A stretch of 30,384 nucleotides of DNA from a virus, in IMG/VR virus record IMGVR_UViG_3300009285_001146, positions 1-30,384 of that record; one strand, given 5' to 3'. Below, one piece after another: positions 12,742-19,280 of the stretch; within the stretch, counting starts at the first letter, position 1; the number at the start of each line of letters is the position of its first letter. The notes beneath the pieces are model-generated. The model was not told the origin of the DNA and ran no database searches. It worked only from the letters and a program-made list of their open reading frames with translations. Both the position numbers and the translations under genes were made by a program.

Positions 12742-14001
12742 ATGACACAAGACGCGATACAAGACCAGAATACCGTACATGCCCTTCTTATTCATTCGGG
12801 AACAGCAGGGACAGCAGAAACCATACGGGCAACAGGGCAGGCAAATGGTGCCCAGAATATCCATGTAACTGGGGGAACAGTAGTATCAAGTGCCAGTCTT
12901 GAATTAAACTCAGGAACAATAACAACCATTCAAAATGGTACTCAACAAACTTTAGGAACAGTTGGAGTATTAAACGCCGGCTCTGTGGTTGTAACGAATG
13001 GTACAGTTGTTGCAAGTGCTGGTAGCATTGTTCAGACGGCAGGTACTCTAACGACAGGGTCACTTACTGATGTTGCGACACTTGGCACTATTTTAAATCT
13101 AAACAAAGGAACAATTACCCGTATTGAAGGTGGATCAGTTGTCGTGACCATAGGTACAGTGAATGTAAATACAGGAACAATCGTACAAGCATCAGGTACT
13201 TTAACTACCGGATCACTTACTAATCTTGCAACAGTAGGAACAATTCTTAATGTAGATAAAGGGACAATTACACGGGTAGAGGGTGGATCGATGGTGCAAA
13301 CTGCAGGGACAGTAACACTTCTTGAGGCAGGGACGGTAACTGCTATTAATAATATAGTGAAAGGAACAATCACTCGGGTTGAAGGCGGATCAGTAGTTGT
13401 GACTATAGGAACCGTAAATGTAACAACTGGGTCAATAGTGCAGACTGCAGGTACCATGACAACAGGTTCTCTTACAAATGTAGCAACTCTTGGCACCATA
13501 TTAAATGTAGATAAAGGGACTATAACAAGCGTTCAGGCAGGGACAATCAGTAATCTCGCCTCAGGATCGGTTGTCGTGACTCTGGGTACAGCAATCGTAA
13601 GTACAGGAACCCTTGCTGCGCTAGCTGCAGGGACAATTACTGCAGGGACTGTACGTCAGCAATGGCAACCGGTTAATCAGGTGACTTCATTTGGAACACG
13701 TGCTACTGCTGCAGGGTCGGCATTTGGGACTATATCTGCTGCATCAGGCGCAGGGACAAAACATATCGTATCTGGAATATCAATCGTTGTTGAATCGGGA
13801 ACTACCGATGTTCGGGTATTATACGGAACAGAAATTATCGGAGGATCGGTGCTTGCTGCCGGTAAATTTGTACCATCTGCCGGAATAGCCCGTGATTTTA
13901 GTCCTTCTGTAGAGTCGGGAGCAAATAGCGAAATAACCTATCATTTTGTTGGTGCTGGGACAGCATATATAACAGTCCAGTACTGGAAAAGCTTATTATA
14001 A
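12742..14001 (+). CDS. Repetitive Thr/Gly/Val virion protein, fibre or decoration type
   Basis: A 419-residue protein dominated by short T-G-T and G-S-V-V-V repeats up to about residue 305. A 51-residue repeat is visible: TLTTGSLTDVATLGTILNLN starts at residue 102 and recurs at 153 and 238, with GTITRIEGGSVVVTIGTVNV and variants inside; the middle copy carries extra 11- and 23-residue units. Regular beta-strand/turn spacing predicts a beta-solenoid or trimeric fibre shaft. The last 120 residues differ (VSGISIVVESGTTDVRVLYG, ending AYITVQYW) and look like a folded beta domain. No signal peptide. Position among virion genes supports a surface fibre or head decoration. Confidence 0.7.
   Translation: MTQDAIQDQNTVHALLIHSGTAGTAETIRATGQANGAQNIHVTGGTVVSSASLELNSGTITTIQNGTQQTLGTVGVLNAGSVVVTNGTVVASAGSIVQTAGTLTTGSLTDVATLGTILNLNKGTITRIEGGSVVVTIGTVNVNTGTIVQASGTLTTGSLTNLATVGTILNVDKGTITRVEGGSMVQTAGTVTLLEAGTVTAINNIVKGTITRVEGGSVVVTIGTVNVTTGSIVQTAGTMTTGSLTNVATLGTILNVDKGTITSVQAGTISNLASGSVVVTLGTAIVSTGTLAALAAGTITAGTVRQQWQPVNQVTSFGTRATAAGSAFGTISAASGAGTKHIVSGISIVVESGTTDVRVLYGTEIIGGSVLAAGKFVPSAGIARDFSPSVESGANSEITYHFVGAGTAYITVQYWKSLL
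13045..13605 (+). repeat. In-frame repeats (153-nt unit) inside the fibre-like gene
   Basis: Unit 1 covers 13045-13197 (51 codons). Unit 2 starts at 13198 and is expanded to 85 codons. Unit 3 starts at 13453 and fades near 13605. Copies agree better in protein than in DNA, since many differences are synonymous, so the repeat is old and kept by selection. Confidence 0.7.
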
Positions 14002-14015
14002 ATTGATTAATTACT

Positions 14016-14507
14016 ATGGCTAGTGGGGATACGTTAATTGTATTTAGGCCTCAGGATAATGAGCCACCATCTGCAAATTTTGCAACCTTTGATACGCGCA
14101 ATTTGCATCCGGTACTTGATTTTGATGCGACAACTGAGGAAAAAGCAGTGTTTACTGGAATTATGCCCCGTAATTACGCAGGGGGTGGTGTAACAAATAC
14201 TCTTTTCTGGTCTGGTGGAACAGCAACTTCTGGTACTGTTGTATGGCAAACAGCATTTGAACGGGTAGGAACTGTTCTTGATATTGATGGGGATAGCTTC
14301 GCAACGGGTAATAATGGAACTACTGTTGCACCATCTACTACAGGATCTCTTACCTCAACTGCTATCGCACATACTGATGGGGCCCAGATAGATTCTATTG
14401 CGGTTGGTGAAGTTTTTAGAATGTATGTAACTCGCGAGGTGGCCGATGCTGATGATTCAATGGGGGGAGATGCAGAACTTCGGGCAATAGAAATTAAAGA
14501 AACTTAA
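14016..14507 (+). CDS. Beta-rich virion protein
   Basis: A 163-residue protein beginning MASGDTLIVFRPQDNEPPSA, with ATFDTRNLHPVLDFDATTEE, MPRNYAGGGVTNTLFWSG and a C-terminus with IAVGEVFRMYVTREVADADD. The alternating hydrophobic strands and turns fit a jelly-roll head-fibre or appendage protein found next to podovirus head genes in environmental phages. No enzyme motif. It lies in a run of virion genes, 1-15 nt from its neighbours. Confidence 0.55.
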   Translation: MASGDTLIVFRPQDNEPPSANFATFDTRNLHPVLDFDATTEEKAVFTGIMPRNYAGGGVTNTLFWSGGTATSGTVVWQTAFERVGTVLDIDGDSFATGNNGTTVAPSTTGSLTSTAIAHTDGAQIDSIAVGEVFRMYVTREVADADDSMGGDAELRAIEIKET

Positions 14508-14508
14508 T

Positions 14509-15273
14509 ATGGCCTACGATTTTGAATTTTCGGATGCAGCAGATAGAATACAGTTTGAGTCTCATACAGACTTTACAAGCTATGTATCTGTATCACTTTG
14601 GTTGTTTGCCGAATCTAATCCTGGGACTAATCAGACCATTTACATACAGAAACACAAATCAGGGGCAAATACAGATAAAAACTTCTTTTTTAATTGGACT
14701 CCAGCAGGGGGTGGCGATGTATATGTGGGTTGGAGTAGGTCTGATACAGGAGCTAATAATGAGTGGAAAATAGACTATACCCCTTCAACATCCGCATGGA
14801 CACACTTTTATTTTTCTATTGACTGGACAACTAATCCCGATGTAGTAAGGATTTGGGCTAATGGAGTAGAACAAAGTGTGGCGCATAATTTCGGAAGTAC
14901 AAATATCGGCCCCCTTACAACTGCTACACAAGTTTATTCTATTGGTGGTCCTCCTGCGGGAGATCCTAATTTTACAGACGGACTTTTGGCAGAAATAGGA
15001 ATATGGAACGATTTAGTTCCTAGTAGAGTTGAAGCATTAGCAAAGGGTTATTCTCCTTTGTTTTATGCGAACAATCTCGAAGAATATTTTCCTTTAATTC
15101 GTGAACTAATCAATCCAGTAGGAGGAGGAACAGGAACAGCTAGTGGAACCCCAGTTGTAGCGGCTCACCCTCGTATGATCTATCCAACGAAAATACAACT
15201 TGCCCATATTGTAGCCGCAGCCCCTCAGGTATCTGATTTTCTCCCCCGCCTTGCATTACTTGGTGTCGGCTAA
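14509..15273 (+). CDS. LamG/concanavalin-like domain protein
   Basis: A 254-residue protein with a LamG-type fold: DRIQFESHTDFTSYVSVSLW, TIYIQKHKSGAN, WTHFYFSIDWTTNPDVVRIW, ANGVEQ, and YSIGGPPAGDPNFTDGLLAE followed by IGIWNDLVPSRVEALAKGYS, the classic end of this domain. The remaining 55 residues are a Gly/Thr linker and a hydrophobic tail that may dock on the particle. LamG domains bind glycans, so host-surface or polysaccharide binding is likely. The next base after the stop region begins the promoter at 15277. Confidence 0.75.
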   Translation: MAYDFEFSDAADRIQFESHTDFTSYVSVSLWLFAESNPGTNQTIYIQKHKSGANTDKNFFFNWTPAGGGDVYVGWSRSDTGANNEWKIDYTPSTSAWTHFYFSIDWTTNPDVVRIWANGVEQSVAHNFGSTNIGPLTTATQVYSIGGPPAGDPNFTDGLLAEIGIWNDLVPSRVEALAKGYSPLFYANNLEEYFPLIRELINPVGGGTGTASGTPVVAAHPRMIYPTKIQLAHIVAAAPQVSDFLPRLALLGVG

Positions 15274-15276
15274 TAC

Positions 15277-15304
15277 TTGACAAATAAAAATCTTCCTATA
15301 TATT
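15277..15304 (+). promoter_or_regulatory. Late promoter 2 (scaffold/coat module)
   Basis: TTGACA (15277-15282), 16-bp spacer, TATATT (15299-15304). It begins three bases after the LamG gene ends and drives a structured leader. Confidence 0.65.
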
Positions 15305-15310
15305 CCTTAA

Positions 15311-15371
15311 GTAGAGGGATAAAAAAGCCCTCCCTACATCGGACAAACTAGAAGGTCGCGAATTACGCGAC
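15311..15371 (+). promoter_or_regulatory. Late leader 2: 5'-terminal hairpin, AGAAG box, terminator hairpin
   Basis: GTAG-AGGG (15311-15318) pairs with CCCT-CC-CTAC (15328-15337, two-base bulge) around a 9-nt loop ATAAAAAAG. It starts 6 nt after the -10. CTAGAAGG (15348-15355) precedes the hairpin GTCGCG/CGCGAC (15355-15371). This is the second copy of the architecture at 7348-7405, with a different stem sequence but the same fold. Confidence 0.6.
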
Positions 15372-15379
15372 TTTTTTTT
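15355..15379 (+). terminator. Intrinsic terminator ahead of scaffold/coat genes
   Basis: GTCGCG (15355-15360), loop aatta, CGCGAC (15366-15371), eight T residues (15372-15379), then ATG at 15380. CTTTTTTTTATGGAAAAAA is shared exactly with 7405-7423. Confidence 0.75.
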
Positions 15380-15403
15380 ATGGAAAAAACTAACCGCTTT
15401 TAG
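15380..15403 (+). CDS. Seven-codon leader peptide MEKTNRF
   Basis: ATG directly after the U8 run opens a seven-codon frame ending TAG at 15401-15403, sixteen bases before the strong scaffold ribosome site. The same ATGGAAAAAA context opens terS at 7414. It could be a leader peptide for attenuation, or a truncated relic of a copied terS-type start. Confidence 0.3.
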   Translation: MEKTNRF

Positions 15404-15418
15404 AAGTTTAAAAGACGG

Positions 15419-15427
15419 AAGGGGGTG
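15419..15427 (+). promoter_or_regulatory. Strong variant ribosome site AAGGGGGTG (scaffold)
   Basis: One of three near-identical sites (also at about 16167-16177 and 17853-17863) where AAAGGAGGTG has G in place of A. Each is followed by an AT-rich spacer of 7-10 nt and ATG. It marks the scaffold, coat and adjacent virion genes for high translation. Confidence 0.7.
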
Positions 15428-15435
15428 CAATATAT

Positions 15436-16146
15436 ATGCCAGATGAATTTTTTAATAAAACAGAAACAGAGACGGAAACAAAAACTGAAACTGTAGAAAA
15501 AGTAAAGGTCGGAAGTGATGAATACACACAAGATGAACTTTCAAAACTCGTTGGTCTTGGAAAGATAGGGGTTGAAGCCGAACAGAAGTTTAATACCAAG
15601 CTTGACAGGGTCTGGCCCGAGTTTGTCAAATCAAGCCAGGAAAAGGCTGAACTTAATGCGAAGGTAAAGGAGTTTGAAGGAAAAATTAAAGATATGGAGA
15701 CTAAAAAGAGTCCCGCTTTAAATTCTTTAACTTCAGAGCAAAAAGAACAGGCAAAAAAAGAGCTTTACGAACTTATGGGAGGGGAACCTATGACTGAGAA
15801 GCAATTTGAAGTCAAATATGTCCAAAGAAGGAATGCAGAACGGCTTGTCGAGGACACAGAAAGCGTTTTACTCGAGATGAAAGAGCAGGGAATGCCACAA
15901 ACAACTGTCGAGGATGTGTTAAAGCACATGGCAGATACAGGCATTAGGGTTCCTCAAAAAGCCTATAAGGATATGTTTGAAGCTGAAATTGACAAGATCA
16001 AAGAGGAAAAACTAAAGAGTTTAAGGCCAAGTGGCGGATATGAGACAGTTCAAGTCCAATCGCCGGGTAACAAACAGCCTGCGCTAAAGAAAGTTACGAA
16101 AGAGAATTTAGCCGAAATGCTAAATGCCAGAATTAATAGGGTATAA
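15436..16146 (+). CDS. Scaffolding-like protein
   Basis: A 236-residue, highly charged, helical protein immediately upstream of the coat gene, the standard place for a scaffold. It opens with a KTETETETKTETVEKVKV low-complexity tract, continues with DELSKLVGLGKIGVEAEQKF and a coiled coil (SSQEKAELNAKVKEFEGKIK), and ends with a basic helix (KKVTKENLAEMLNARINRV) where coat-binding elements usually lie. A scaffold would assemble with the coat into the prohead and then leave. AAGGGGGTG upstream gives a strong ribosome site. Confidence 0.75.
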   Translation: MPDEFFNKTETETETKTETVEKVKVGSDEYTQDELSKLVGLGKIGVEAEQKFNTKLDRVWPEFVKSSQEKAELNAKVKEFEGKIKDMETKKSPALNSLTSEQKEQAKKELYELMGGEPMTEKQFEVKYVQRRNAERLVEDTESVLLEMKEQGMPQTTVEDVLKHMADTGIRVPQKAYKDMFEAEIDKIKEEKLKSLRPSGGYETVQVQSPGNKQPALKKVTKENLAEMLNARINRV

Positions 16147-16167
16147 GCGTTAGAAATTTAAATTTAA

Positions 16168-16177
16168 AAAGGGGGTG
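16168..16177 (+). promoter_or_regulatory. Strong variant ribosome site (coat)
   Basis: AAAGGGGGTG with a TTTAAATTTAA context and a CGAATAATAT spacer before the coat ATG at 16188. It decides that start over the in-frame ATG two codons later. Confidence 0.7.
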
Positions 16178-16187
16178 CGAATAATAT

Positions 16188-17432
16188 ATGACAATGCTTT
16201 TAAGTAATTATACTGCTGCTTTGAAAGAGGTTGTTATGCCTTTCTTGCAAAACAATTTCCCATCAGAGACAATCCTTCTTGATAACTTCAAGAAAAATGT
16301 GGACTATCAATTCATAAATGATGAATTTATAGCACCAGTTTGGACTTCTCGACACGGTGGAATTGCCAATCTTGCAAATGACGGCAATAATGTGGTATCA
16401 GCGTCAGGTCGGACAAGTTCTCGTGCGACAGTACCTGTTGAAACAGTTACAGGCGCTTTCAATATCTCGAGACTTGCAATTGAAGCTTCAGCAACAAGCA
16501 AAGGCGCAGTTGCGGCAGCGCTTACTTCTCAATCACAGACCCTATCTTCCGATTTTGCGAGACATATAAATCGCCAGATCTATGGAGATGGAGTTGGTGT
16601 TGTAGCAGAAACGATAGGATCTTCAAGTGCGACTAATATCGAACTTGCATATCCGACAGCTTCTCTTGATGATGGACGGTCAGTTGACTGGTATGGAACG
16701 GTAAATGGAGACATTTCACCTACTAAATACCTGGCAGTTGATCAGATTCTTGGTTTTGGTACAGGTGGTGCAGATTTAGGTACAGTGACCGCCGTTAATG
16801 GTGGTACATCAGTAACTGTTACCGGGAATCCCGCATGGGCCACAAATGATTCCGTGTACATAATGGACGGATCAGGACAAGGCGCAGGAACAAGTGAATT
16901 TTTGGGTATCCGAGCTGCTCTTTCTTCAAGTACCGGTACTTCAACGTATGCAGGTCTTGCAAGAAATACGACAGGATGGACACCACAGTTTGGTTCAGCA
17001 CTTGAGGCACTAACTCAGGATAGAATTGATGATTCTTATCTTTCTGCCCGTGAGTATGCCCGTGGATCTGACAAGTTTATTATTCTTGTTAATAAGTCGC
17101 TCTATAAAAAGTACGGAAAAATCCTTACTTCTATGAGAAGGACTGTTAATGAGACGAAGTTACTTGGTGGATTTACAGGTCTTGAATACGCTGCAGGTGG
17201 TGGAGTCATAGGCGTTTTTGTTGACTATGATGTTCCAGATGGTGAGGTTCTTATAATTGATTTAGATTCATGGAAGTTATGCCAAGTCCGTGATCTTGAT
17301 TGGTTAGAGTCCGGTGGCGAGTTATTGCGACTTCAAAACACAATTACATATCAGGCCGTTATGGTTTGGTTTGCGAATGTGATGACAGTTGCACCCGCTG
17401 CAAATGGACGACAGACACAGAAACAGGATTAG
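16188..17432 (+). CDS. Major capsid (coat) protein
   Basis: A 414-residue protein following the scaffold, with the strongest ribosome-site context. The N-terminus (NYTAALKEVVMPFLQNNFPS, then ILLDNFKKN) is the N-arm pattern of podovirus/HK97-fold coats. VETVTGAFNISRLAIEASAT, SDFARHINRQIYGDGVG and SARYARGSD-like SAREYARGSDKFIILVNKSL follow as the spine helix and P domain. The C-terminus (LRLQNTITYQAVMVWFANVM) is a typical final A-domain strand and helix. A Gly/Thr-rich insertion (about residues 185-240, with TVTAVNGGTSVTVTGNPAW) resembles a Big2/Ig-like inserted domain of some coat proteins. Confidence 0.82.
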   Translation: MTMLLSNYTAALKEVVMPFLQNNFPSETILLDNFKKNVDYQFINDEFIAPVWTSRHGGIANLANDGNNVVSASGRTSSRATVPVETVTGAFNISRLAIEASATSKGAVAAALTSQSQTLSSDFARHINRQIYGDGVGVVAETIGSSSATNIELAYPTASLDDGRSVDWYGTVNGDISPTKYLAVDQILGFGTGGADLGTVTAVNGGTSVTVTGNPAWATNDSVYIMDGSGQGAGTSEFLGIRAALSSSTGTSTYAGLARNTTGWTPQFGSALEALTQDRIDDSYLSAREYARGSDKFIILVNKSLYKKYGKILTSMRRTVNETKLLGGFTGLEYAAGGGVIGVFVDYDVPDGEVLIIDLDSWKLCQVRDLDWLESGGELLRLQNTITYQAVMVWFANVMTVAPAANGRQTQKQD

Positions 17433-17435
17433 TTA

Positions 17436-17496
17436 ATTACTCGCATTTTGCAAGCGGTTTGGCGTGCAGGCTAAATTAAACCGCTTGATAAGTAAT
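17436..17496 (+). promoter_or_regulatory. Long hairpin downstream of coat gene
   Basis: CAAGCGGTTT (17451-17460) and AAACCGCTTG (17478-17487) pair perfectly. Outer arms ATTACT (17436-17441) and AGTAAT (17491-17496) can extend the stem, ending two bases before the next ATG (17499). No T-run follows. It may protect the abundant coat mRNA from 3' decay or hold down translation of the next gene. Confidence 0.6.
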
Positions 17497-17498
17497 CT

Positions 17499-17840
17499 AT
17501 GAGATACAGTCCTTTTAAGGTACATCCACGGGATGTGAAGTATGCACCCGTTGATGCTGATCCCGATTTTGATCCAAAACGTAATGAGGCAATTGTTAAT
17601 AAAACAATGAAAGAGGCAGAAACATACTGGCTACGTAAACGTAAGACTTTTAATGAAACTTTACGGGAACGCACAGATGCAACGGCTTCCTACTTAAAAA
17701 GTCTGGATCAAGGGGGAAAAGCAAACACAGCGGAGGAATATTTTGGCAAGCATGAGCTTGCCCGCCTTAGGGGGCTTGAGATCATAAAATTACTCAAAAA
17801 TGGAGTAGAAAAGGGTGAAAAATTGAGATACAAAAGTTAA
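17499..17840 (+). CDS. Hypothetical protein after coat
   Basis: A 113-residue basic helical protein (MRYSPFKVHPRDVKYAPVDA, DFDPKRNEAIVNKTMKEAET, YWLRKRKTFNETLRERTDAT). It is not recognised. The start follows a long hairpin and lacks a Shine-Dalgarno sequence, so it is probably translated much less than the coat. A minor head or adaptor accessory is possible from position. Confidence 0.6.
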   Translation: MRYSPFKVHPRDVKYAPVDADPDFDPKRNEAIVNKTMKEAETYWLRKRKTFNETLRERTDATASYLKSLDQGGKANTAEEYFGKHELARLRGLEIIKLLKNGVEKGEKLRYKS

Positions 17841-17850
17841 CATTTTAATT

Positions 17851-17863
17851 TAAAAAGGGGGTG
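17851..17863 (+). promoter_or_regulatory. Strong variant ribosome site (beta-helix virion gene)
   Basis: TAAAAAGGGGGTG with a TTTTAATTTAA context and a TAAATAT spacer before ATG 17871, almost the same cassette as before the coat gene. It implies that the product at 17871-18893 is made in large amounts. Confidence 0.65.
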
Positions 17864-17870
17864 TAAATAT

Positions 17871-18893
17871 ATGGATCCTTATCGAAATTTCAATCAATAC
17901 AAAATTGATCCCATAAGTGAGATCAGAAATGCGGGTATCATAACCAATGGTTCAGTTTTCTGGGTTAAAGACTCGGCAGACTCTGATTATGTTCATTTTC
18001 AAGATCAGGTAGGAGCAGACTCAATACGGCCAACCATTCAAGGAGGCGTTGATTTAACTCGCGCTGACAAGAATGATTACGTATTTGTCTCTCCGCGTGA
18101 CGCTAATGCTGTGTGGACCGCGACAGCTGCGCTTGACATCAATAAAGACAGAGTTCATGTAATGAGTATCGGCTACACAAAAGCTTTGCGGGGGTATTCA
18201 AATACTCTACGGGGTTTTGCAACGGCAGGTACGGCAGATCAGAATGGTCTTATGGATGTTACGGCAGATGGGGCTGAGGTTGCAGGTTTCTATTTCTTAG
18301 GAACAGCAGGTACGTCCTCAGGTGGAACTCTCGGAGACAATGGTACATCCGGTATCGTTACTGTTTTTGCAGGTGTTCACGACTTTCATCTTCATGACTT
18401 TAGAATCGAAAGGACAACTGATAACTGGGATGATGGCACGCCTAGTGCTGCGTTGTACTTAGGTTCTGCCTCAAAAGGGCATGTTATAGAAAATGGAGTT
18501 ATTCACGCAGGAACATCAACTGCGGTTACAACTTCTAATGTAAAACTTCCTTTCAATGGAGAGGATATTACATTTAGAGAAGTACGTATGATCCGTCATT
18601 CAATAACAACTGGTGATCAGTTTGTTACAAGTAACGGTGGAACGATGTCTGGAATGTTTGCAACATTTGAGCGTTGCCAATTCATCAATACAAATGCAGG
18701 TACTAAAAATGCCAGTGCAGTCGGTGGAACATTCCCGGTCGGGGGTGTTGGACTCATTTTAGAGTCGTCAGGAATAAACGTAACTGAAACTGGAACGCCT
18801 ACATCATTCTTTGTAGCGCCGGCGTCAGGAACTGCTACTGTGGTGAGAAATAATTATTTGGGGCTCGGAACAACGGCTTTGATCTCAGTATAA
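17871..18893 (+). CDS. Abundant beta-helix-like virion protein
   Basis: A 340-residue protein. The N-terminus (MDPYRNFNQYKIDPISEIRN) may anchor it. From about residue 100 the text reads like right-handed beta-helix coils: GLMDVTADGAEVAGFYFLG, IVTVFAGVHDFHLHDFRIER, ALYLGSASKGHVIENGVIHA, DITFREVRMIRHS, ATFERCQFINTN. These resemble pectate-lyase-type fibre folds without a clear catalytic set. A coat-like ribosome site and a position two genes after the coat suggest a high-copy head fibre or decoration protein. Confidence 0.65.
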   Translation: MDPYRNFNQYKIDPISEIRNAGIITNGSVFWVKDSADSDYVHFQDQVGADSIRPTIQGGVDLTRADKNDYVFVSPRDANAVWTATAALDINKDRVHVMSIGYTKALRGYSNTLRGFATAGTADQNGLMDVTADGAEVAGFYFLGTAGTSSGGTLGDNGTSGIVTVFAGVHDFHLHDFRIERTTDNWDDGTPSAALYLGSASKGHVIENGVIHAGTSTAVTTSNVKLPFNGEDITFREVRMIRHSITTGDQFVTSNGGTMSGMFATFERCQFINTNAGTKNASAVGGTFPVGGVGLILESSGINVTETGTPTSFFVAPASGTATVVRNNYLGLGTTALISV

Positions 18894-18897
18894 TAAT

Positions 18898-18926
18898 TTG
18901 CATAACTGTAAATTATTTGCTAGAAT
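18898..18926 (+). promoter_or_regulatory. Promoter of the groES-groEL operon
   Basis: TTGCAT (18898-18903), 17-bp spacer, TAGAAT (18921-18926). It starts five bases after the upstream stop. The final T of the -10 is also the first base of a terminator stem, so promoter and terminator overlap. Confidence 0.7.
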
Positions 18927-18956
18927 ACAGGGATTTCATACATCCCTGTATTTTTT
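18926..18956 (+). terminator. Intrinsic terminator ending at the groES start codon
   Basis: TACAGGGAT (18926-18934), 7-nt loop, ATCCCTGTA (18942-18950), six T residues, then ATG 18957. Expected initiation near 18933 falls within the left arm, so transcripts from the local promoter cannot form the hairpin, while readthrough from the coat operon would be stopped. Confidence 0.75.
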
Positions 18957-19247
18957 ATGAAAATAACACCTACTCGTGGAAACTGCTTAATAGAACTTAT
19001 TGAAACTCAAGAAACATCTGCTTCAGGTCTTATAATTCCTGATGAAGTCAAGTCGCGACAAGCTAAAGGGAAAGTTATAGAAATAGGTTCCCCAGAATAT
19101 TTAGGTGATGGTGTATATGATCTAAAATCACTGGTTGATAAAGGTGATATTGTCTGGTTTAAACAGTTCGCAGGTGAACCGATACGTGAAGAAGGCAAAA
19201 AATATCTCATAGTCCCTTACAAAGAAATACTGGCCGTGATTAAATAA
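18957..19247 (+). CDS. groES: Co-chaperonin GroES
   Basis: A 96-residue full-length GroES: MKITPTRGNCLIELIETQET at the start, mobile loop around TSASGLIIPDEVKSRQAKGK, VIEIGSPEYL, the GDIVWFKQFAGEPI strand pair and the terminal YLIVPYKEILAVIK. GroES caps GroEL rings to form the folding cage. The mobile-loop hydrophobic tripeptide (LII) that contacts GroEL is present. The start has no Shine-Dalgarno sequence; it follows a U6 run, and the predicted 5' leader is only about 20-25 nt. Located 30 nt upstream of groEL. Confidence 0.93.
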   Translation: MKITPTRGNCLIELIETQETSASGLIIPDEVKSRQAKGKVIEIGSPEYLGDGVYDLKSLVDKGDIVWFKQFAGEPIREEGKKYLIVPYKEILAVIK

Positions 19248-19251
19248 TGAC

Positions 19252-19280
19252 CATAGAGTACCATAATGACGTGCTCTATG
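19252..19280 (+). promoter_or_regulatory. Hairpin that includes the groEL start codon
   Basis: CATAGAG (19252-19258) is the exact reverse complement of CTCTATG (19274-19280), whose last three bases are the groEL ATG. The 15-nt loop also contains an in-frame upstream ATG (19266). Such a stem would make groEL translation depend on unfolding, for instance by ribosomes finishing groES. Confidence 0.5.

Noticed and set aside
12260-12745. Plus-strand ORF opposite the HNH endonuclease
   Set aside because: The minus-strand frame has clear NUMOD3 and HNH motifs; the plus-strand frame is a shadow with unlikely composition.
13032-13499. Minus-strand ORF opposite the repeat fibre
   Set aside because: Valine/threonine/proline-rich shadow of the repeats on the plus strand.
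12742-14001. Diversity-generating retroelement target
   Set aside because: No reverse transcriptase and no template/variable repeat pair are visible; variation here looks like tandem-repeat expansion.
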